Shown here in pieces: positions 12,159-22,649 of a stretch of DNA of 64,000 nt. The notes under the pieces were generated by a model that was not told where the DNA came from, did not search any database, and worked only from the letters and a program-made list of their open reading frames with translations. This DNA is from Chionis minor (taxonomy: Eukaryota > Chordata > Aves > Charadriiformes > Chionididae): the NCBI GenBank assembly GCA_013398295.1, contig VZSF01001339.1, forward strand, positions 113,323-177,322, in the 5' to 3' direction. Within the stretch, counting starts at the first letter, position 1; each line of letters begins with the position of its first letter. The translations under genes were made by a program, and so were the position numbers.

Positions 12159-15100
12159 GTGATGGTGGCTCAGGTTTACGTGGCTGGAGCGTGGGGCTGT
12201 CTGGTGGCCCTTCTTGGCTGCGCTAAGACCAGCGTGGTAGCCAAGCTCTGGCGTCTGTTGGTTCCCTCACCAGAAAACCAAAACTGAGAAGGACTAGTGT
12301 GGTGACTCTCTTAATTCCCAAGCACTTTTCTCCAGGCTGTTTTGTAATTAACATCCCAAAGGGAGCTGAAGACCTCATTAAGTCACTTTTATTGAAGGGG
12401 AGGTTTTCAAAGGCCGCCTTCCAGACACCAGCCAGTAGGCAGCACCTCGGCGAACAGCACCTTGCTCTGCCGCCCACAGCCTGCGAGCTGGGCCCAGACC
12501 TGTGTTTCCTCTGCCACTGTTTGCTGCGAAGTTCCTTTCCCTCAACAGGCCAAGCCTCGGCTGTGAAGAAATGTACGCTGGGAGTTTAGAATTCCCTGCA
12601 TCGTTTTTGGTCACGTTCGAGCAGCTCATGGGGAGAGCTGCGGCCATCGCCGTCCCACGCTCACAATGCATCCTTGTGCTCCTCCAGTGCAATCCCTTGA
12701 GAGCGGCTAATGAGCAGCTCGTGACTGGAGTTCCCGTTCACATAGTTCAGTTAAATCCCTGCTAATCTTGTTCAGACATAATTTACTTTCGTTCTCATAC
12801 ACACGCTTCTCTGCTTCGGAGAGATTCTGGTGAGGTTCCGCGCTGACAGGAACTGAGGAGCCCGAGGCCATCTTTGAAGAGGACGGATGTTTGCAGAGCC
12901 GCCCCCTTGTCGAGTCAATAAACTAAGATTATTTCCCAGCCTGTCAGGAAGAATGTGAAAATATTTCTCAGGTGCCTGGATTTCAGGGAGGGTCAACGCT
13001 GGATCTGATGATGCTCCAGAAGAAAATAAGGAAGCTGTAGGAGGGGAGGATCTGCTCAGTGCCTCTGTTTCCCAGGGCGCGGCTGAACTGTTCCCCTGTG
13101 TGCGTGTGTTAATTTTTGGACAGCTGGGAGCTCGGGTGCTGGACTTCTCTCTTGGCAGCCTCTCTTACACACTGATACTTCTTTGGGGCAGAAGTTATGT
13201 TGTTCACAGCCCGTGGCCTGCAGGGATCAAGATGACTGTATTGATTTAGTTGTTTGTTTATTAATCTCATGAGGCATCAGAGACTGACTGCAGCGAGAAA
13301 ATGGGATGATGAACGGAGAGTGCTGGAGTACGGAGCACGGCTGCTCGTTTGGTGATCAGGTCATTTGCCAGCTTTGGCACCGGGAAAGGATCTGAACCTC
13401 TTCCTCATCCTTATCGAACCAGAAGGGATGATTTGGTTGGGGAGCGTTCCCTTTCTCCCTGGCAAGAGACATGGGCTGTAATCAATGTTTGCATTTCTTT
13501 TTAAATGGGCGGTTGCTGCAGGTCCAAGGTCCTGCTCTTCTCTGGTAGTTTGTGGCTTTTGAGTGGTTGGTTGTGGGGGTTTTTTCTGGCTTTTGGTGCC
13601 CAGGCCAGTGTGTGGCAGCTGGTCTAAATGTCTCTTGCTTGCCGCTGGCAGCTGTAGGGCAGTGAACTCAGCTTCCTGCCTCTCCCTTGAAATTCAGTTG
13701 ATTTTCCTGTTGCATGTTGATTCTTCCCAATTTGTGGCTTCTCTGTCACCGTAATTCACCCCCAATGCCCTCTCTGGTTGCTTCCACCCTGTAGACTCAT
13801 GTCCATTGCGATTCTTCTGTCCTTGCAGGCAAATTTTACCTGCCACAGACAGACAGTGGGTATCAACTGCTGCTAGAAGGACTGATACAAAGAAGGAACG
13901 CGTGGAGAAGCATCCAGGATGGAGAGAGGTGTCCCCTTGTAATCAGGCCAGCATCATGTTTCTCTTCCTTGATGATTTTTTCAACCAGCATGTGTAACTG
14001 CTGGGGGAGGACAGCTCTCCGCCTTGGGAGCCCCAGGAATACCCGGGAAGCTGAGCCATGCACATCAGCCTACCCCTGAGCCAGGAGAAATTAAAATGCT
14101 TAAATATTACACTCCTGAGCTCTTGTGGACAGCGAGCGCTGCGGTGCTGTGCGGGCTCCGCACCACCCGGTCGGGTCCTGCTCCTCACCAGCGCACGCAC
14201 ATTTGTCTTGTGCAATCCCAAACCTCTCGCAAGGGCTTGCTTCCCTCCTCCCGGCTTCCCTGTTTTCATTTAGTGCCTGGAGGCCCCGGTGTGGCTTTGA
14301 TGCTCCTTGCACCCTGCTTTGCTGGAGGCGTGAGCAGCCACGCAGTGGGAACCCGCAGTCCCGCCGAGGACCGCAGCGACGCAGAGCGGGTGGTTGGGGC
14401 AGAGAGGGGCACAGGTTCCTCCATGGCTCGAGTCCGGCCTTTTTGGCTGGTAGGTACGAGGTAAACCTGCTTTGGGTCACATCTGCTTTGCTTTCTGAAA
14501 AAATCTGTTGCCTGGCTGACGTCCCTTGTCACACTTGAAGAGCTCGGCTCCCAAATTGGGCTGTTGTGGGTTGGAGGGGCTTGAGGGCCTCTCACTTCTT
14601 CCCACCTTCGCTTCTAGGCAAGGAGCTGTGCCCTTAGTATCGTGCCCTACTGGAAGACCTATTTACATGCTAAATGCAACATTCATTATTTGTGAAACCT
14701 GCCCTCTGGAATGTCCCCTTGTTTCCTGCCAGAGGGCTGTCCCAGCCTCTCATGTGCCACCCCTGCCAGTGTCAAGTTCAGCCAGTCCCAGACCATGGAA
14801 GGCATCAGCACTGGACTGAGACACCTCATAGGTGGTTCCCGCTGCCTTCCCTTTGGCCGCTGCTTCTGCAAAAGCCATCCCAAGCTTTCAAATCTGCCTC
14901 GCCGAAAGCCAAAGTCCAGTACGACAGGCGCTGGCGAGCTCGCGCAGGGCAAAGCCGCTCCCTCCGCTCGGGGAACCGGCTCCAGACGCTTCCTGCTGTT
15001 ATTTGTCCCTCCACTCCGGCAGCGTGGGCAGGAGCTGCGATGGAGCCGGCGTGGGGCTCGTGAGGTCACGTTCCTCCAGCTCCCCAGGGCAGTTCTGGCA

Positions 15101-16470
15101 GGCACTGAAGTCCAACGGTGGGACGGTGGCTCCTGGGCGCTGCGCGGGAGAAGGTCCTCACGGCTCTGGTCCCCACGGAGCGGCTACTTGCCACGCTGTG
15201 GCGGCTCCTTTGGGTGGCTGAGGCAGATGTCCGCCAGCACCAGGCGGATGTTTTTGAGAGAAGGGGAGAAGCTGCGGCCATTTCTGCTCCCTGCCTCCCC
15301 CCTTGCTTGGCTCACATTAAACCCAGCACGGGTCCAAACATCATATGGTTTAAATTTTTCAAATTCAGACTTTGGCCTCCTTAGCCCGTCCCTTACTCAA
15401 AGGACCAGGACTGGATGATTAAGGGGAAACACCCTTGTGTCTGCTCCGGCTCTGCTTGGCGCAGGCTGCAGCCGCTGGCCGGCCGGTGAGCAGCTGGATG
15501 CTGGCAGGGAGACTGCCCGGGAATCCTCTGCGGCCGAGGGACCACCACAGCCACTGGGGCAGGGTCGCCTGGATGTGGCTACCAGAGCTTTGTGCTCGCT
15601 GGCCATCCCTCTGCTGCTCTGTTAGCAAAGCAAGCCAGAACGAGGGCTATAAATCTCATCTGGATGAGTTTCCGTGGGCTTTTCTGAACCACTCTTTCCT
15701 ATTGATACGAAGACCGGCCAAAAATGCTAACTTTTTGCGTGCGGCTTTTCTGCAGAGCTGAGGCGAGAAAGCAGAAAGTGTCGGATTTTTGCCCAAATGA
15801 GCTATTCCAAGATACCTAATTCAGATTGTATCAAAACATTGTATTTTATCGCTCAGAGACCTGATGGGAAGCGTTGTGCCTCTATTGAACACGCAGATAA
15901 TTTCCCCCCACGCAGCTGCTGAACTCGGTGCCACCTTATCAAACATTCGCACGTCACCGGAGTCCGTGGTTTCCTCACGGTCCTTTCCCCCACGGAATTT
16001 TGCAGTGACACTTCCTGGCTGGGGCCGCCTGGGTGCTGGGGTTAAGGGCCCCTTTTGCACAGCAGGTTGTCACCACCCGGAGGGACACGACGGGTCCTGA
16101 GCTGTCCTGAGCCCTCCTGGTGACTTCTTCTCAGCCACCGCTTCTTTATCCTACAACCTGCGGGACGCTCGGCTCCCGCAGCCCTGATGCTCGGTGTGGG
16201 AGAGAACGGCCAGAATTAGCATTTCTGCCATGAAATATTGCCAAATGGCTCGTAGTGTAGGAATTATTCTGGTCAATCCCCCTCAGTCAATCGGCTCGGA
16301 ACTGCGGCTTCCCTAGCGGGGCTGGCGGTGCCGATCGCCTGCCGTCGCACGCTCACCGTTGGCAGGGCTGCAAAGTTCAGCGATCCCAAAATCTCAGGGA
16401 AAGAGCCGTGGCTGCTTCTTCGCCTGCCCGGCATCGCGAACACAACCATCACGTTATTAATAGGAATGAT

Positions 16471-16478
16471 TTGCGCAA
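16471..16478. promoter_or_regulatory. Palindromic C/EBP-type site
   Basis: TTGCGCAA inside ATTTGCGCAAAC, a perfect C/EBP half-site palindrome. Occupancy is unknown. Confidence 0.3.
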
Positions 16479-17384
16479 ACATACGTGGAATTCGTAGCAA
16501 ACAAAATGCAGCTCGCCTCAGGAACAGAATCCATTAGGCCAAACTTATTCCCGCTTGCAAAGGGGGTGCTTAAAAATAAAGCTGGCTGGAGATGAATAGA
16601 TGTTTTGTTGTCAATCCACAGTGACGGTGGAGAGGTCGGGACGCAGATCAGTGGCTGGACCCAAAAAGCACCCTCTTACCGGGCAGGAAGGCTGCAGGAG
16701 CCCCGTGGAGCAGTTTGATCCGCACGCCTGGAGGGGAAGGGAGCCACGTACGTACTTACTCACGAGTGTGACAGCGCTCTGCCCATAGTAACTCTTACCC
16801 TTCTTTTTCCTGATGAAACATGCATAAAGGTGAGCAAGAAAGCACAGAAATACCTGAGCACGCCTTGATTTTTTGTTAGAATATCATTTCAAGACATGCT
16901 GTAATAACTGAGGCACCAGAATTATTCAGTGCTACTTCTTTTTTTTTTCTAATTTGAAAGTACCTGGTTTTCAGTTTCTGTAACCCTCCCCCCGGGTGGG
17001 TTTTATCGGTGCTACTTAGAAGCGAACAGAAAGAATCATCTCAAGAGAACCGGTTTCAGGGAAGAGACTGAAATCCCTAGGTGGGTAAAAAACATCTAAT
17101 TGTGGATTAGGGCTGTTTAAAGATAAATACTTGGAGCGGGGCAGGAGGGAAGGGAAAGCAGGCGGCTGGGGGTGTCCGTCAGGCTCAGAGCTTCAGGGCT
17201 GAGTCAGGAACGCACTGAGGTGCGCTGGGTTGCTTAAACTTCAATATTCTTAAATCGCATTATCGCCAGTGCTGCATGTTTAATGTCAGAGTCCTGTGAG
17301 GCCACATTCCTGAATCCCAGCCCAAAAGATAAGAGGCTGGTTTTAGAGAGCATCTATTTGCCATTTTAAATTTGCACGTTGGCA

Positions 17385-17400
17385 TCTTCTTCGAAGAAGA
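17385..17400. repeat. 16-bp perfect palindrome
   Basis: TCTTCTTCGAAGAAGA is its own reverse complement. The TTC/GAA spacing does not fit a heat-shock element. Confidence 0.8.
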
Positions 17401-19479
17401 GATTATGTCGTAGACTTGGTCTGGCGTGTTAAAAGGCACAGTGCTGTTTGCCTTCCAGCAACAGGCCGGCACCGCCGGAGATGGAAACGACGATTGCAGG
17501 ACAGCCTGTAGAAAAAGGAGCCGATTGCAAAAGAGGAAAACAAAATTCAAATATTTATAAGTCATAATTGCATCTTAGATTTGGGTCTGGACCCAGTCGA
17601 GGCTGAGTCATCCTGACCAGCTCCCCCGGGGCTGGGGCTGGGTCCCCGCTCCCCCGGGGCTCTCTCCCCTCCGGCAGTGGCTCTGTGGTGGCTGCTCCGG
17701 GACTGCGGCTCATCCTGGGATTAGGAGGGAGAGGGAAGCGTCCCCGCGGCCCTGTGCAGGGGCAGCATGGAGGAGGCGTGGGGGACCCCAGGCACCGCCG
17801 TGCCCCCCTCTTTGCCCTCCAGTAGGACTATTAACATCTGGGCGAGCAGGGCGGTACCCCGAGGCGGCCCCACACCGCACGGTTAATTCCTTAATCCCAT
17901 GTCAGACATAAAGTCGAGGAATCCCTCCCTACACATCCCCACGCCAGCCGGATAGCGGAGGGGGTGGCTATGACTTAACAGCCCCAAAAATGCCTCGGTA
18001 CAAACCGGGCTGTGGTTTGATGCTCCGGCAAGGACCAAGCAGGGCTGCTACCCCCAAACCCAGGTGCCCCCCAGCTCCCGCCACCCCACGGGTGTCCGGG
18101 GAGCCCGGATGCCTTCTCCCAGCCCCAGGAGCGAGCTGAGAGGCAGGAGGGAGAGCCTGGCCATGCTTGGCTGTAGGGACCTTATCAGCCGGCAGCTCCT
18201 CCCAAGGAAGGGCCCGTCCACGATGTGCTGGCCAGGGGTGATGGATCGGTGTGTGCGTGACTCCTTGTTCCTGGTGACTCATGGATTCGCTGGCCTTCGC
18301 CAATGTCATGGGAAATATTTTTTTAATAACTCAAAAGAACAAAGCGAAGGGGGGTAGGAAACAGAAAGAAAAACTCCCGCCACATAGTTCCCTGAAACTC
18401 ATTAACTTCCCAAATTGTTTCTGAAGTGTCAGGTCTTGCTCAGACTGATGGGGTTTGCAGAAATCCCCGCCGAGTGGCTGCCGGGGTTGGTCGGAAGGTG
18501 GGCAGGGGGTGATGGAGGCAGCGCTGGCTGTGGAAACACAGCCCACGGGTCACCGGAGCCTGCCAGCAGCCGAGCGCGCGTCATAAACCTGCTAAATGGG
18601 GGTTTAAGGAGCGGACGGCTTCACCCCATTTCTTCCTGGAGGATGAAGTGACAGGGAACACCTTAGTGGATCGCTAATGGGGGAGGCGGGAGGGCTGCCA
18701 GCACCGCTGAGCTGGTCGGGCAGCCCCGACGGGCTCCGTGCAGGCGTCGGGGCGCCCGGCTGAGCCCGGAGCCCGTGTGCGCGCCCTGGCACTGCTGTGC
18801 GCCGCGGGAAGGCTGGGCATTTTTCCACCTCCTCCTGGCGTTGGAAGGGGAAGGTGCTGAGGAGTGAGGGGAGGGACGGCTGGAACCGTCCCCGTGTGCC
18901 CACCTGCCCGCGCAGGATGCAGGGGGACCCACACCTCACCCAGTCCTGCACGGGGTGATGCTGCCAGCCGGGGACCGGGCACCCCAGGAACACCCGCAGC
19001 TCTGTTTTGCGTCATTCCGGAGGCTGGCACCGGCTGCAGGGGCGAGCTGGGGGTGTATCAACCCCCCGAGGTGTTCATCACAGCACAGGTGAGTGGGGGA
19101 CACCATGAAGATGGGGAAGATGCCCCAGCGGGGCACAGCCACTGCTGCCCACCAGCGCTGCCTCCAAAGGGCCTCGCAGCTTCCCGGGCTTCCCAGGCGG
19201 TTCATCTTTCCCCGCTTTTCTCCTTCACTTAAGTTTCGCCTCCTTCTGACCTCAGAGATGGGGGGGAACATGGATTGCAGCCCCCCTGGGACAGCCTGGT
19301 GTCCCTCCTGGGGACGGCGACGCACAGATTCATGTGCAGAACCGGACAAACCGAGCGTTTCTCCCCGCCGCTGGCCGTAAAGCAAACCCCAAACCCGCCG
19401 GGTTTTATCCTCCTGGGAATCACTTCTCCATCCCCAGCCCTGGCTCCCAGGTAAACGCCACAGCACCCCCAGCCCCTCC

Positions 19480-19679
19480 TCGTGGAGGGGGGAGGACGGA
19501 GCCCGCCGCTCCCACGCGTGTCCCCACCGCTCCCACGCGTGTCTCCCCGTCCCCCCCCCCCCCCCCCCCCCTCCCCCGCGGGCCGGGGCGCGGCGGCACA
19601 AGCCGGCGGCGGGGGCGGCCCCGATCCCGCTGCGCACCCCGCGGAGCGCGGCTGCCCGGAGCCTTCTCCCTTAAAAAAA
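19480..19679. promoter_or_regulatory. SRC: CpG island at gap edge, candidate distal SRC promoter
   Basis: Among the most CpG-dense DNA in the window, with a GC box GGGGGCGG (19611-19618), a 21-C tract (19551-19571) and a 21-bp tandem pair carrying ACGCGT (19506-19547). It ends in the 205-N gap. Human SRC has GC-rich TATA-less promoters with polypyrimidine tracts well upstream of the coding exons, and this fits by composition and position on the SRC side of MANBAL. The transcription start and first exon cannot be seen and may be inside the gap. Confidence 0.45.
19551..19571. repeat. Poly-C run (21)
   Basis: Twenty-one consecutive C residues preceded by CTCCCCGT and followed by TCCCCCGCG, a polypyrimidine tract in the CpG island. 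Confidence 0.9.
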
Positions 19680-19884
19680 NNNNNNNNNNNNNNNNNNNNN
19701 NNNNNNNNNNNNNNNNNNNNNNNNNNNNNNNNNNNNNNNNNNNNNNNNNNNNNNNNNNNNNNNNNNNNNNNNNNNNNNNNNNNNNNNNNNNNNNNNNNNN
19801 NNNNNNNNNNNNNNNNNNNNNNNNNNNNNNNNNNNNNNNNNNNNNNNNNNNNNNNNNNNNNNNNNNNNNNNNNNNNNNNNNNNN
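19680..19884. other. Assembly gap, 205 N
   Basis: Unsequenced stretch between an A-run after a CpG island and a GC-rich minisatellite. Both flanks are typical causes of assembly failure. Confidence 1.
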
Positions 19885-19889
19885 GGGGA

Positions 19890-20225
19890 GGATGCTCACA
19901 GTCGGGGGGAGCTAGTTGTGGGTCCGATGGGGGACGCCGGCAGGTTGGCGCGGAGGTTATGGGTCCAGCCGAGGATGCCCAGCGCCGTGTGGGGCAGGTT
20001 TGGGTCCGACACGCGGGGGGTGCCCGCAGAGTCCAGTGAGCTGGTGATGGGTCCCGACAGGGATGCGCGTGGCCTGGCTGTGGGCTTCGGTGGGGCAGCT
20101 ATGGGTCCAGCAGCAGATGCACATGGCTGGGGGGGCCAGTTGTGGGGCTGGCCGGCGTTGTCACCGGTCCAGTGGGGCAGCTCTGGGCGCAGCCGGGGAT
20201 GCTGAGGGTCCGGTGGGGCGGCACC
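19890..20225. repeat. Degenerate GC-rich minisatellite beside the gap
   Basis: Imperfect units of roughly 60-75 bp share the core words ATGGGTCC, GGATGC and TGTGGGGCAG or GTGGGGCAG, seen at about 19959, 20047, 20099 and 20166. It runs to the gap edge, so the array may extend into it. Confidence 0.6.
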
Positions 20226-21399
20226 GCCTGCCCGCGACTCCCCTTTGTTGTGATCAGGGGCTGCGGGGGACCCCCGGGAGCGCAGGGCGGGGAGAGCCGG
20301 GCTGTATGTAGGCCAGGACATGAAATATTCATCGCCCCCCGGCTTTGATGTCTCCTGATCCGCTTCCCTCGTCGTGTTCGCTCACCGGTAATTCTGGGTG
20401 TCCAGCCCCGGTGGGCCGGGAAAGCAGTGTCCGGCCAAGCTCCTCGCTGTGCCCCTCGCCAGGGCTGGCTGGCTCCCGCCTGCTGGGGGGCTGCAGAGCC
20501 CGGGCTTGCCCCGTTAAAGGCTTTATCCAGCTGGGAAGTTCCCCGATTGCAGCCTGGGCGATCCAACCCCCATGTGTGGCTGCGAGCGGTGGCATTGGCG
20601 TGTCCCCGCCATCTGTGTCACAGCCCCCCGGTGCCGTGGAGGAGCATGGTGGGTTTTGCCCTCAGCCACGCTGGGGTCAGGGTGGGCTTTTCTCCCTGCT
20701 CGCTGCCTGGGGGAGCTCGGACAGGCTGCGCTGCGTCCCGGTGCCGCTTGGGACGGGCACAGGGGGCAGCCTGCGGGGATGGTGCCCACCGCACAGGGCT
20801 GTGTGCGCTGGGGACAGGGGCTGGCAGGGGGGTGGCGTCTCGCTGCGCTGACCCCGGTGTGGTCCTGTCTGGTGCTGAGCATCGTCTCAGGGAGCTGCAG
20901 AGCCGCCCGCGAGACCTGCTGGAAACGAGTGGGGGATCTGCCGCATCTCCCCCGTGTTTTGCTGGCCCCACACAGCACACTCCTCCCCCAGCCCTTCCCC
21001 ACCCTGGCCACCACTGCTGCGGTGTGCCAGGGCTCAGCCCCCTGGATTTGGGACCAGGAGGTGACTGTGGTCCTGGTGCCAATGCCATGGAGGAGCAGTG
21101 GGTCAGTAAAGGTTGTAGGTGGCAGAGAGTGGGTTGCGCTGCCCTGTGCGTGCCACTGGCTTGCCCGTCCTCCTGGCTCCCCAGGAGCGATGCAAAGGAA
21201 CGGAAATGATGTGGCTGCTCAGTGCCCCCAGACAGGTCCCTCTGCCCCATTAGGAGCTGGGGGCAGCGGAGGATGCAGTGCTTGGGGGGGTTCCTGGGCC
21301 CAGCACGTCCCCAGCAGTGCAGTATGCAAATGGAGCTGCGGGAAGGTGGCAACAAAAGACTTGATTTTTCTTTCCTCCTGCCCGGCTGGTGCTCCCTAG

Positions 21400-21484
21400 A
21401 GGAGGAGGTGTACGGCAGGAGGGGGCTGGAGGGCTTTGTCACTCTCCTCTCAGCCGAGGAGATGTCCTCTGCCAGCAGTGACCA
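21400..21484 (+). other. Candidate spliced exon (85 nt)
   Basis: Bounded by GTGCTCCCTAG (acceptor AG 21398-21399) and CCA|GTGAGTGG (donor GT 21485). A frame reads through it (EEEVYGRRGLEGF), but no known protein is recognised and it contains an ATG, unusual for a 5' UTR exon. Confidence 0.25.
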
Positions 21485-22610
21485 GTGAGTGGGTGGGAGA
21501 ACCCGGTCCTGGCAAATCCTCCCAAGGTCCAGCCGTTAATGGTGGGAAGGTGTTTGTCCCCGCCGTGCTCCGAGACCCCCCTCAGCACCCAGCAGCTCAA
21601 CACGTGGCCAGGCCCCCCGTGTAGCACGTGTTGGTCAAACAAGGGCAGGGGGCTGGCAAGGCTCTCCGGGGAGGTTGGGGAGGTGCAGGGGGACATTAGC
21701 ATTCTTGCACTTTAAAGCTATATCCTTTTTATTATTTTCACCGTGGGGCTGCTCCCGGCACTTTTGCAGCTGGAGAGACTGATCCTGAGCTGCCCGGTGC
21801 GAAGCCGGCTGTTCTGCACCACTCCGTGCTGGCTCAGGATCTGGCCCATTGGAAAACCTTGGCCGTTGGGTGTCTCTGAGATGAGGCTGGTGTGCTGGCT
21901 CCCCGGGGAGCCGCGTCTCTGTAATCATTAGCCAGTTAGTGCTCGTTTGTCAGAGAAGGGCACCTTTGCTTGAAAGATCGAGGGTCGGTTCCCGGTTCCA
22001 AGCTTTGACCCGGGAGCAGCAGGGCAGAGGCTCCTCCAAACACTTTGCTTTGGTGGCTCTGCCAAAACGCAGCCTGATAATTTTTTTTTTTTTTTTTGGA
22101 GATGGGGTTATTTACTGGGTGGCGCAGCAGCAGCTAAGGGAAGTCCAATGTTCCCTGTCTGGATCGTTACTGGCCTTGCGGTGCTCCCTGTGTGATGGAG
22201 ATGCCCTAACGATAGCTCTGCCCTTTAATGACTTTGTGCCAGAGTGATGGAAAATCATGGAGGTACCGCGGGGAGGCAGAAAGGGCCATGCAAGCCCCCG
22301 GCCGGGGAGCTGGGAGACGAGATGAGGAAAAGAGCTGTGGTTCGTGGTGACCGACACGCGTGGAGGCTCTGCTGCGGAGGCAAGAGGCTCCTTTGCTGCC
22401 TTGGTGGCATGGAGGGGACATCAGCAGTCCTGAGGCGGGAACAGCCTTTAGCAGTGCGGGCAGCTCCTGGGAAGCAGCGTCGTTTTGCCGGGCTCAGCGA
22501 GGCAAGGAGGGGAGGCCTCCAAAATCCCGCGCGCCTCTTGTTGCTGCTGGTGCCAGGACCATCACAGAGGTGAAACTTCCCTAATGAGACCTGAAGGACT
22601 TGCCCCGTGT

Positions 22611-22649
22611 GTCTTGTTTTAATGACCGTATGTCTTGTTTTAATGACCG
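22611..22649. repeat. 21-bp tandem pair
   Basis: GTCTTGTTTTAATGACCG occurs at 22611-22628 and exactly again at 22632-22649. Confidence 0.9.

Larger units (their letters stand above)
11701..19480. other. Intergenic stretch between MANBAL and SRC promoter, no gene recognised
   Basis: Open frames here overlap one another on both strands and lack protein-like composition or paired splice sites. GC content rises from about 14000 onward. Small features seen are a 29-bp tandem pair (12101-12158), a perfect C/EBP palindrome TTGCGCAA (16471-16478), a 16-bp palindrome (17385-17400), an AP-1 site TGACTCAT (18275-18282) and a strong lone donor CAG|GTGAGT ending at 19088. Confidence 0.4.

Noticed and set aside
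13828..13859. Exon-like segment after a good acceptor (CTGTCCTTGCAG)
   Set aside because: The following donor (CAGTGGGTATCA) is weak and the position is upstream of the likely SRC promoter and on no known gene.
21950..22010. tRNA B-box-like GGTTCCCGGTTCC
   Set aside because: Does not fit GGTTCGANNCC and no cloverleaf arms can be drawn around it.
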